This document shows positions 36,347 to 47,129 of a DNA stretch of 64,000 bases, in pieces. The stretch comes from Nematostella vectensis (taxonomy: Eukaryota; Cnidaria; Anthozoa; Actiniaria; Edwardsiidae). The notes below the pieces were generated by a model. The model was not told where the DNA came from and made no database searches. It was given only the letters and a program-made list of their open reading frames with translations. A program made the translations under genes and the position numbers. The DNA lies in contig NC_064034.1 of assembly GCF_932526225.1 (NCBI RefSeq), forward strand, positions 11,482,887 through 11,546,886, read 5' to 3'. Numbering within the stretch: the first letter of the stretch is position 1; each line of letters opens with the position of its first letter.

Positions 36347-37689
36347 CATAGTGAAGCTGGCAGGCAACTCAGCAGGCAACTCGGTGAAGTTAGCAGGCAA
36401 CTCAAATGTGATGATTTGTGTAATATCTCGGCAGGTATATAGCCGATTGTCACGAAATTTTGACACGATTGTACAAAAAGTACAACAAACATATTCATGC
36501 ATGTATGATATCAAATATTATTAATCACGTGACTGTGTGACGTTGAATGTTCCAGCAGGCAAGTCGTTACATCACAATTGTCGCAATATCTACGTCCCAT
36601 TTTCACCGATAGTCATCAAACTTTAACCTAAGTGTACAAATGTAATAACGAAGACAACGCCGTATTAGTTATTCTCATGACGTCATCAATCACGTGACCG
36701 TGGGAAAAAACATTTTCTCGAGTTCCTATTGAGAAAACATTACGAAACTTTCGAAATATGACAAATAGCACATGGGATTTTACAATCATGAACTTTTAAA
36801 ATATGACGCCATCAATCACGTGACCGTGGGAAAAAAATCGATATCTAGAGTTCTGACTGAAATAACAGTGAAATCGAAGTACGACAAATTATGTATGTCG
36901 TTATTAAAGCCTAACTTTTTTGGAATGTTTTCGTGATTTACTTTTATAAAAACATATAGCAGGCAACTTGACAGTACAGCAGGTAACTCGTGATGCACTG
37001 GCAATATCGTATTCGTCGTTATTAAAGCTTCACTTTTTTGGCATTTGTAAGTGATTAACTCGAATAGAAACATATACTGGAAATATCGTATTCGTCGTTG
37101 TTAAATGTTCACTTTTGGCACTTGCACGTGATTTACACATCTTAACCTGCACTGTAATTCCTACCGTTTCTCTGCCGTATCTACGCGTATTATTTTCGCT
37201 CGATATGGGCCATCGCTTAAGCTCATCGATTATCAGTCACTAACCTAGAGCGCGAATCCTAACAAACTCTCTCTCTACACGACACAATATAAAAACCCAT
37301 ACTCAAGGAGCCAACTGTCCAATACTTATATAACCACTATCTATCTTCTATTTGCCATCATTGATTTGTCCCCTATCTGCACGCTTTCAGATATTATTCC
37401 TCACCGGTCTTGTTATTGACTTGATTTTTCACAAGCTCACATTACACTCACAGGAAATTATCAACAGGTAATTATCACCCTCGTTCCAAGGTCAAATACA
37501 CTGTTCTGCCCTAACTCCAAGCCCGTTTTCTACATTTCATTTATAGGCACAACTCTTAACTAACATCCCCAATGCAATACACCATATATAATAGCCATAA
37601 TTGCACACTTTAACCCACGCACTAACGTCTATCACCATACATTTTATAACCCCACACAGCCGCCTCGGTACGAATACCAGATTTAAATG

Positions 37690-40600
37690 TTCTCTTTTTG
37701 GCATTTGTACGTAATTTACTCGAACAAAAACATATAACAGGCAACTCGACAGTACAGCAGGTAACTCGTTATACACTGGGAATATTGTATTCGTTGTTGT
37801 TACAGCTTCACTTTTTGGCATTTATACGTGATTTACTTTAATAAAAACATATAGCCGGCAACTCAATAGTACAGCAGCTAACTCGTTATGCGCTGGGAAT
37901 ATCGTATTCGTCGTCATTCAAGCTTCACTTTTTTGGAATTTGTACGTGATTTACTTTAATAAAAACATATCGCAGGCAACTCGACAGTACAGCAGGTAAC
38001 TCGTTATGCGCTTTGAATATCGTATCCGTCGTTATTGGAGCTTCACTTTTTCGTATTTGTACATGATTTACTTTAATAAAAACATATAGCAGGCAACTCG
38101 ACAGTACAGCAGGTAACTCGTTATGCGCTAGGAATATCGTATTCGTCGTCATTCAAGCTTCACTTTTTTGGAATTTGTACGTGATTTACTTTAATAAAAA
38201 CATATAGCAGGCAACTCGAAAGTACAGCAGGTAACTCGTTATGCACTGGGAATATCGTATTCGTCGTTATTGAAGCTTCACTTTTTCGTATTTGTACATG
38301 ATTTACTTTAATAAAAACATATAGCAGGCAACTCGACAGTACAGCAGGTAACTCGTTATGCGCTGGGAATATCGTATTCGTCGTCATTCAAGCTTCACTT
38401 TTTTGGAATTTGTACGTGATTTACTTTAATAAAAACATATAGCAGGCAACTCGACAGTACAGCAGGTAACTCGTTATGCGCTGGGAATATCGTATTCGTC
38501 GTTGTTAAATGTTCACTTTTTGGTATTTATACGTGATTTACTTTAATAAAAACATATAGCAGGCAACTCGACAGTACAGCAGGTAACTCGTTATGCGCTG
38601 GGAATATCGTATTCGTCGTTGTTAAATGTTCACTTTTTGGTATTTATACGTGATTTACTTTAATAAAAACATATAGCAGGCAACTCGACAAGCAGGTAAC
38701 TCGTTATGCGCTGGGAATATCGTATTCGTCGTCATTCAAGCTTCACTTTTTTGGAATTTGTACGTGATTTACTTTAATAAAAACATATAGCAGGCAACTC
38801 GACAGTACAGCAGGTAACTCGTTATGCGCTGGGAATATCGTATTCGTCGTCATTCAAGCTTCACTTTTTTGGAATTTGTACGTGATTTACTTTAATAAAA
38901 ACATATAGCAGGCAACTCGACAGTACAGCAGGTAACTCGTTATGCACTGGGAATATCGTATTCGTCGTTATTGAAGCTTCACTTTTTCGTATTTGTACAT
39001 GATTTACTTTAATAAAAACATATAGCAGGCAACTCGACAGTACAGCAGGTAACTCGTTATGCACTGGGAATATCGTATTCGTCGTCATTCAAGCTTCACT
39101 TTTTTGGAATTTGTACGTGATTTACTTTAATAAAAACATATAGCAGGCAACTCGACAGTACAGCAGGTAACTCGTTATGCGCTGGGAATATCGTATTCGT
39201 CGTTGTTAAATGTTCACTTTTTGGTATTTATACGTGATTTACTTTAATAAAAACATATAGCAGGCAACTCGACAGTACAGCAGGTAACTCGTTATGCGCT
39301 GGGAATATCGTATTCGTCGTTGTTAAATGTTCACTTTTTGGTATTTGTACATGATTTACTTTAATAAAAACATATAGCAGGCAACTCGACAGTACAGCAG
39401 GTAACTCGTTATGCACTGGGAATATCGTATTCGTCGTTGTTAAATGTTCACTTTTTAGTATTTATACGTGATTTACTTTAATAAAAACATATAGCAGGCA
39501 ACTCTACAGTACAGCAGGTAACTCGTTATGCGCTGGGAATATCGTATTCGTCGTCATTCAAGCTTCACTTTTTTGGAATTTGTACGTGATTTACTTTAAT
39601 AAAAACATATAGCAGGCAACTCGACAGTACAGCAGGTAACTCGTTATGCACTGGGAATATCGTATTCGTCGTCATTCAAGCTTCACTTTTTTGGAATTTG
39701 TACGTGATTTACTTTAATAAAAACATATAGCAGGCAACTCGACAGTACAGCAGGTAACTCGTTATGCGCTGGGAATATCGTATTCGTCGTTGTTAAATGT
39801 TCACTTTTTGGTATTTATACGTGATTTACTTTAATAAAAACATATAGCAGGCAACTCGACAGTACAGCAGGTAACTCGTTATGCACTGGGAATATCGTAT
39901 TCGTCGTTGTTAAATGTTCACTTTTTGGTATTTATACGTGATTTACTTTAATAAAAACATATAGCAGGCAACTCGGCAGTACAGCAGGTAACTCGTTATG
40001 CGCTGGGAATATCGTATTCGTCGTCATTCAAGCTTCATTTTTTCGTATTTGTACATGATTTACTTTAATAAAAACATATAGCAGGCAACTCGACAGTACA
40101 GCAGGTAACTCATTATGCGCTGGGAATATCGTATTCGTCGGTGTTAAATGTTCACTTTTTAGTATTTATACGTGATTTACTTTAATAAAAACATATAGCA
40201 GGCAACTCTACAGTACAGCAGGTAACTCGTTATGCGCTGGGAATATCGTATTCGTCGTCATTCAAGCTTCACTTTTTTGGAATTTGTACGTGATTTACTT
40301 TAATAAAAACATATAGCAGGCAACTCGACAGTACAGCAGGTAACTCGTTATGCGCTGGGAATATCGTATTCGTCGTTGTTAAATGTTCACTTTTTGGTAT
40401 TTATACGTGATTTACTTTAATAAAAACATATAGCAGGCAACTCGACAGTACAGCAGGTAACTCGTTATGCGCTGGGAATATCGTATTCGTCGTCATTCAA
40501 GCTTTATTTTATCGTATTTGTACATGATGTACTTTAATAAAAACATATAGCAGGCAACTCGACAGTACAGCAGGTAACTCGTTATGCACTGGGAATATCG

Positions 40601-40980
40601 TATTCGTCGTCATTCAAGCTTCACTTTTTTGGAATTTGTACGTGATTTACTTTAATAAAAACATATAGCAGGCAACTTGACAGTACAGCAGGTAACTCGT
40701 TATGCACTGGTAATATTGTATTCTCCGTTGTTTAAGCTTCACTTTTTAGGCAGTTGTAAGTGATTTACTCTAATAAAAACATATAGCAGGCAACTCGACA
40801 GTACAGCAGGTAACTCGTTATGCGCTTTGAATATCGTATTCGTCGTTGTTAAATGTTCACTTTTTGGTATTTGTACATGATTTACTTTAATAAAAGCATA
40901 TAGCAGGCAACTCGACAGTACAGCAGGTAACTCGTTATGCACTGGGAATATCGTATTCGTCGTCATTCAAGCTTCACTTT
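37690..40980. repeat. 117-bp satellite array, forward orientation
   Basis: About 28 units contain, in order, GCGCTGGGAATATCGTATTC, TTCACTTTTT, TGATTTACTTTAATAAAAAC, GCAGGCAACTCGACAGTAC and AGCAGGTAACTCG. Variants at the TTGTTAAATG/CATTCAAGC position alternate in blocks. A unit length of 39 codons leaves open frames of up to 75 codons that end within two units, so it is not coding. Confidence 0.93.
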
Positions 40981-40989
40981 TTTGGAAGC

Positions 40990-41910
40990 TATAGCAAAAA
41001 CGAGTTACCTGCTGTACTGTCGAGTTGCCTGCTATATGTTTTTATTAAAGTAAATCACGTACAAATTCCTAAAAAGGTAAGCTTGAATGACGACGAATAC
41101 GATATTCCCAGCGCATAGCGAGTTACCTGCTGTACTGTCGAGTTGCCTGCTGTATGTTTTTATTAAAGTAAATCACGTACAAATTCCAAAAAAGTGAAGC
41201 TTGAATGACGACGAATACGATATTCCCAGCGCATAACGAGTTACCTGCTGTACTGTCGAGTTGCCTGCTGTATGTTTTTATTAAAGTAAATCATGTACAA
41301 ATACGAAAAAGTGAAGCTTCAATAACGACGAATACGATATTCCCAGTGCATAACGAGTTACCTGCTGTACTTCCGAGTTGCCTGCTATATGTTTTTATTA
41401 AAGTAAATCACGTACAAATTCCAAAAAAGTGAAGCTTGAATGACGACGAATACGATATTCCTAGCGCATAACGAGTTACCTGCTGTACTGTCGAGTTGCC
41501 TGCTATATGTTTTTATTAAAGTAAATCATGTACAAATACGAAAAAGTGAAGCTCCAATAACGACGGATACGATATTCAAAGCGCATAACGAGTTACCTGC
41601 TGTACTGTCGAGTTGCCTGCGATATGTTTTTATTAAAGTAAATCACGTACAAATTCCAAAAAAGTGAAGCTTGAATGACGACGAATACGATATTCCCAGC
41701 GCATAACGAGTTAGCTGCTGTACTATTGAGTTGCCTGCTATATGTTTTTATTAAAGTAAATCACGTATAAATGCCAAAAAGTGAAGCTGTAACAACAACG
41801 AATACAATATTCCCAGTGTATAACGAGTTACCTGCTGTACTGTCGAGTTGCCTGTTATATGTTTTTGTTCGAGTAAATTACGTACAAATGCCAAAAAGAG
41901 AACATTTAAA
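40990..41910. repeat. 117-bp satellite array, inverted orientation
   Basis: About eight units of the same satellite lie in reverse orientation, with the switch point at about 40985-41005 (AAGCTATAGCAAAAACGAG). The order of unit variants mirrors that of 37700-38400 in the left half. Confidence 0.93.
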
Positions 41911-43250
41911 TCTGGTATTCGTACCGAGGCGGCTGTGTGGGGTTATAAAATGTATGGTGATAGACGTTAGTGCGTGGGTTAAAGTGTGCAATTATGGCTA
42001 TTATATATGGTGTATTGCATTGGGGATGTTAGTTAAGAGTTGTGCCTATAAATGAAATGTAGAAAACGGGCTTGGAGTTAGGGCAGAACAGTGTATTTGA
42101 CCTTGGAACGAGGGTGATAATTACCTGTTGATAATTTCCTGTGAGTGTAATGTGAGCTTGTGAAAAATCAAGTCAATAACAAGACCGGTGAGGAATAATA
42201 TCTGAAAGCGTGCAGGGGACAAATCAATGATGGCAAATAGAAGATAGATAGTGGTTATATAAGTATTGGACAGTTGGCTCCTTGAGTATGGGTTTTTATA
42301 TTGTGTCGTGTAGAGAGAGAGTTTGTTAGGATTCGCGCTCTAGGTTAGTGACTGATAATCGATGAGCTTAAGCGATGGCCCATATCGAGCGAAAATAATA
42401 CGCGTAGATACGGCAGAGAAACGGTAGGAATTACAGTGCAGGTTACGATGTGTAAATCACGTGCAAGTGCCAAAAGTGAACATTTAACAACGACGAATAC
42501 GATATTTCCAGTATATGTTTCTATTCGAGTTAATCACTTACAAATGCCAAAAAAGTGAAGCTTTAATAACGACGAATACGATATTCCCAGTGCATCACGA
42601 GTTACCTGCTGTACTGTCAAGTTGCCTGCTAAAAGTTTTTATAAAAGTAAATCACGAAAACATTCCAAAAAAGTTAGGCTTTAATAACGACATACATAAT
42701 TTGTCGTATTTCGAAAGTTTTTCAATGTTATTTCAGTCAGAACTCTAGATATCGATATCTTTTTTTCCCACGGTCACGTGATTGATGACGTCATATTTTA
42801 AAAGTTCATGATTGTAAAATCCCATGTGCTATTTGTCATATTTCGAAAGTTTCGTAATGTTTTCTCAATAGGAACTCGAGAAAATGTTTTTTCCCACGGT
42901 CACGTGATTGATGACGTCATGAGAATAACTAATACGGCGTTGTCTTCGTTATTACATTTGTACACTTAGGTTAAAGTTTGATGACTATCGGTAAAAAGGG
43001 GACGTAGATATCGCGATAATTGTGATGTAACGACTTGCCTGCTGGAACGTTCAACGTCACACAGTCACGTGATTAATAATATTTGATATCATACATGCAT
43101 GAATATGTTTGTTGTACTTTTTGTACAATCGTGTCAAAATTTCGTGACAATCGGCCATATACCTGCCGAGATATTACACAAATTATCACATTTGAGTTGC
43201 CTGCTAACTTCACCGAGTTGCCTGCTGAGTTGCCTGCCAGCTTCACTATG

Positions 43251-43263
43251 GTCCATTAATTAC
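43251..43263. repeat. 13-bp target-site duplication, right
   Basis: GTCCATTAATTAC, identical to 36334-36346. Confidence 0.8.
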
Positions 43264-44308
43264 CTAATAAAAACGTTCCCTTTTATACAGGACTCATTAT
43301 ACGATTAGAGTTAAAAACTAAGCATTTTGTTACGAATTTATCCCTTAATTATTATCTTTTTAAAAGGCTCGTCTTCACGTATAAGCCACCGCTTTGTAAC
43401 GATCACATAGAAAAACGTTTTTAATTTTTTTCTTTTTTGTAAAATGGATATTTTTTAATATATTAGTTAAATATATAATCTTTTTCACAATCTTCTCAAA
43501 ACACAGGTCTTCTTGAAGGTCCACCCGCTATAGCAGGAGTAATTCTGCTTTTTGTCATTGACTTTAGACTTGAGCTAATTTTTCCATTAGATTTTGGTGA
43601 AAATGTTTAATATTAAGTTGAACAAAAACGATATATCAAGGTCTCGAACAGATAATCTCGAGTTGTGTATGAGAATAAGGTAACAAATTGAGCTACGCTT
43701 TAAAAGACCCCATCGTATACGCTGCAATTGCTTGGTTCCCCCTTCAACGCTCAATTGTTTTTTTCCCTCAAGGCTTACCTAGTTTGGGTGTTTGTCGGCA
43801 TATCAAAAGCTTTTAAACACTCGGATAACTGAACAGACGCTTTATTTGGCGGACTCATCAAATTATGTTAGCCGTTATGAAAGCCAATTAAAGTGTAATC
43901 TACGACAAGTCTCTAAAATATTGCTTTGCTGTCTGTGTATTTATGATCCCTTTTCATGGCTCAATTCTGAGGGATACAAAAAGCAAAAAATAAGGCGAAA
44001 ATATTGCACTTGTTTGTGAGAGGTGTTTGCTTGCCGTGCGAGATTTTTGATTGGTTGACATCAGACTATAAGCTTTGCATGGCTAGTGCTCTCTGAGCCT
44101 AAGAAACGCTTCAGTAGCAGTCTGTCCGTTTATATATATGCACTCGATATTGGCCCATCTGAGAGCTTATTCGATGACTGCTTTCGAGATGTTTCTCTCG
44201 TGACTTGAAGAGAGGTTGTGTTTGTTTGCCAATACCTTTGCACGAAACATTGCTTTTTCCCACGCTCATTCATTCAGAAAAAAAACTCAGGAAAATACAA
44301 ACGCCATC
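43264..44308. other. Intergenic DNA before the second thioredoxin-like gene
   Basis: It begins with the rest of the interrupted 55-bp repeat and is otherwise AT-rich, without a recognised gene. A TATATATA stretch near 44132 lies about 175 bp before the start codon and could serve as a TATA element. Confidence 0.45.
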
Positions 44309-44654
44309 ATGCAAAGACTCAAGTCAAAGGTAATCCTTGAATTTATGCTTTCTTGGAAATATTACCTCGTGTAAAATTACCGAAAGCGGAGTATTATTTA
44401 CAAATCATTTAACGTCAAATCAGAAGCAAATAAATTGCTTATTTTATTCTAGAAATGGGAGTAAAAAGAGGTTTATATTGTCGTTTGCAAGGGGCTATTT
44501 GCTAATATATCCTCGTATGAGCACAAAATAGTCCAAATCTCTATAAGCAATGATAAATCTTCGTTTGCTGTTTGTAATTTTTTAAGAAGCTTTCGTCTCT
44601 ATTAAAATTAGGAAATTATTAGTAGATATTGGTATAAACCGCGGTAAAAACCAT

Positions 44655-44915
44655 AAAAAATGTCTTAAATATCACACATTCTTTGTATGACTTATTTTCA
44701 ACATTGTCATGTTTGTTAAGTTTCTAAAAATCTCCTGCACAGACGTCCTTAGGGACAGTTTGTAATACATCAAAAAAGCAACAACACACTGGACTTAATT
44801 TTGAGATCAATGGTAGATACTTAAATATCAAACATTCTTTATGGTTTACTTTTAACCTGGGCGTTTTCGTTCAATAACTAAATGTCTCCTGCACAGCTTC
44901 AGTTTGAAATACATC
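44655..44915. repeat. Diverged direct duplication in thioredoxin-like intron 1
   Basis: The block CTTAAATATCACACATTCTTT ... TCTCCTGCACAG ... AATACATC at about 44662-44771 recurs at about 44820-44913. Both copies end in the same splice-acceptor-like TCTCCTGCACAG, and the second leads into the presumed exon-2 remnant. Confidence 0.6.
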
Positions 44916-45880
44916 CCCAGCGAGGAGTAATCCTCGTGGACCAAAGTGAACACCCCCACCCCCCCCCCCCCCCTTTACGATCTGTATAGATCGTTTTCCC
45001 CTGCTATCCACAAGTATTTATCTTTAAATACACTTTTCTGAACCATGCGACTAAATTCGATTTCACAAATTTGTTTCCTGTGTATATGGTGCCGCTTAGT
45101 CGGCGTTTTTGCTAGTCCTAATCAAGCAAATATTAAATACGTTAACAAAAAATCAAGCCTAGGCCCAGGCTTTCTTAACGGGCTGCCTGTGCTCGGAGAT
45201 GAGAAATGATGCAGTTTGGGATCTGGGGCGAGCTTACCCACTAAAAGGAGAGCTCTATCAGAAACCTGAAAAATAAGAACACATGAAACTACACTGCAAT
45301 AATTCCTTTCTAAAAAGTATACTGCAACTTTGGAACTTTTTCCTGAATAATGATGTTTACCAGAAAAAAAAAACACGTCTAACGCAGGATTACTCATTCT
45401 TTTGAAGGAGGATTACGAGGATTTTCTCAAAAAGACTACAGGGGTAGCAGTGATATTCTTTAGCGCGGCTTGGAACGGACCAAGCCGAGGCTTCACACCC
45501 AAGCTACAGGTGAAACTATAAAATTAAATAAAAAAAGCAAGGTGCTCAGGTGTTGTGCCTTGTAACTGTAAAAATTCCTACAAAAAGACTGATTTTTAAT
45601 GTCAAACTATTTTGACCGCTTCCAAATAAACGACCCTTCTACCGCCCCCCCCCCCCCCCCAAACTGACTGGAGGACCCGCTCTAATGGAGGAAAATTGGG
45701 TACCACTGCACTGCGAGCTAGGACTAGGGGGCCGGGCTTGAGTTTTTTGGAAGATCGTTGATCTTCTTTCTCTGCTTTTCCTCCAGGAAATCTCTGAAGA
45801 GTTTGACGATGTTGCTTTTGCTAATGTAGACGTAGACGAAAACAATGTAAGTATTTTTTTTATTTTATAAAAAGCAAGTT

Positions 45881-46130
45881 AAAGCCGCATTTTCACCAGT
45901 TTACTCCCGGTCGATTACCTAACAATATTCGATTATTTTTAACGAAAAACGCGAAAAATATTTCAAAATATTGAAAGCAGTATGTCTATTGGAAGTTTCT
46001 TTGAGGATGTGATTGATAATTTAGAGCGGATGGCCTGTTAAATATCGCGGATTCTAATAGATTCTTTTGTCTTTTAACGGTTGAGGTTTCCGTCGGACCT
46101 CCGGAAGTAAACTGGTGACAATGCGGCTTT
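45881..46130. mobile_element. MITE family A, copy 2
   Basis: The ends are AAAGCCGCATTTTCACCAGTTTAC and its inverse. The element is the full-length reverse complement of 23583-23833 and lies in an intron of the thioredoxin-like gene. Confidence 0.9.
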
Positions 46131-46464
46131 AAGAAAGAGACGTTATCAATAACTAGAAGAATAGTCGTGTTTTAGAAGCTGCGCCATGAGTTACGCATGC
46201 GCATGGAGTTCAAGGTTTATGTACTAGGCCCCTGTTGATAGTTAACCTTTCAATTGTCTATAGGCGGTAGCTACAAAAGAGGGCGTACAGATGCTCCCTG
46301 CATTTTGTTATTACAAAGGAGGAAAAAAGGTACAGATAAAAGGGGTATGCAAGAGAGGTGCCTCAACCATTTAACCATAATACACAATGTTACGATACAC
46401 CAATATTGTGTAGTCTGTGGCGTTTACGATAAGATTCTTCTCCATTTCAGTGGTTTTTGGGTGC

Positions 46465-46715
46465 GGGTTTCATATCGTTACAAAGCGTTTGTGCGCGGCT
46501 CTTACTCTATTACCGGGTGTTACTTCGTTGCGGGGTGTTCGCGCGAGGCTATTACATTGTTACGGGGTGTTCGCGCGAGGCTATTCGTTGCGGGGTGTTC
46601 GCGCGAGGCTACTACTTCGTTGCGGGGTTTTCGCGTGAAGCTGTTACTTCGTTGCGGGATGTTTGCGCGAAGTTGTTATTTATTGCGAGGTGTTCGTGCG
46701 AGGTTGCTGCTGTTA
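46465..46715. repeat. GC-rich tandem repeat, about 30-34-bp unit
   Basis: The phrase TTGCGGGGTGTTCGCGCGAGGCT recurs about seven times with drift, separated by ATTAC or ACTACTTCG. It lies in the last intron of the thioredoxin-like gene and gives false open frames. Confidence 0.85.
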
Positions 46716-47123
46716 CCTAAGAGCGTCTCAACGGATAGTTCTTTATTAAAAGTGAGCTTTATCTTGCTGTAATCCTTGCTAACTTGTTTTCCGTTTTGTC
46801 GATCAGGTCGGAAAATCAACTGGAGGTGACGTAGCGAAAGTGAGAAAAGGAATCGTGAACGTCAAAGCCATGGAAGGCTTATAAAAAATAGAAAAGCAAG
46901 GGGACTCTTTCACTCTATCACATGCTTGTACTGCACTGTATGCTTTACTTCCATCTTCTCAGTTAATGCGCTATGAGAAAAGTGAGTGTCTAGTGAACAA
47001 GAGAGGTGTGCTTTCCGAATTAAACGATCGTGATTCCTATAAAAGTACGACTGAAAATACCCCAAAAGTTGCCTTGAAACAAAAAAAAGGAAACAATGTT
47101 GTTATTGGATGTACTTGTTGTGA

Positions 47124-47129
47124 AATAAA
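47124..47129 (+). terminator. Poly(A) signal, thioredoxin-like gene
   Basis: AATAAA about 240 bp past the stop codon. Confidence 0.4.

Larger units (their letters stand above)
36347..43250. mobile_element. 6.9-kb foldback transposon with internal satellite
   Basis: The left end CATAGTGAAGCTGGCAGGC is exactly inverted at the right end. The arms (36347 to about 37900, and about 41700-43250) are near-identical inverted copies. Inside them, a 117-bp tandem repeat fills about 37690-40980 and recurs inverted at about 40990-41900, so the two halves are unequal. The motif GCAGGCAACTC occurs three times at each tip and again, in two forms, in every 117-bp unit. No transposase is present. Arms also hold several CACGTG and TGACGTCA sites. 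This is a non-autonomous foldback-type element; the long target duplication is closer to Mutator-like elements than to most others, but the superfamily is not established. Confidence 0.9.
44309..46884 (+). pseudogene. Thioredoxin-like gene lacking its active-site exon
   Basis: Four exons match the thioredoxin exon pattern in phase 0: 44309-44329 (MQRLKSK), 45787-45846 (EISEEFDDVAFANVDVDENN), 46264-46329 (QMLPAFCYYKGGKK at its end) and 46807-46884. They correspond to exons 1, 3, 4 and 5 of the gene at 32628. Exon 4 has the same 66-bp length. The exon that should carry WCxxC was not found between 44330 and 45786. A likely remnant lies at 44897-44941 (acceptor CACAG, then LQFEIHPQRGVILVD) and breaks off at a long C run just where F-x-x-W-C would follow. 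Without it the exons still join in frame to 74 residues, with no redox site. It is either a decayed paralogue or a misassembled exon. Confidence 0.7.

Noticed and set aside
37537-42055. Repeated 75- to 94-codon frames on both strands
   Set aside because: They arise from the 117-bp satellite (39 codons per unit), end within two units and appear equally on the inverted side.
36347-43250. CRISPR-like array
   Set aside because: The repeats are contiguous 117-bp units without unique spacers, in a eukaryotic genome and within a foldback element.
45122-45397. A minus-strand frame in thioredoxin-like intron 1
   Set aside because: It has no family motif and no signal peptide, and I could not find splice partners. 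It does not supply the missing WCxxC exon on either strand.
46254-46772. A 172-codon frame overlapping the thioredoxin-like gene
   Set aside because: It starts in a real exon but then reads through the donor into a GC-rich tandem repeat in the intron.
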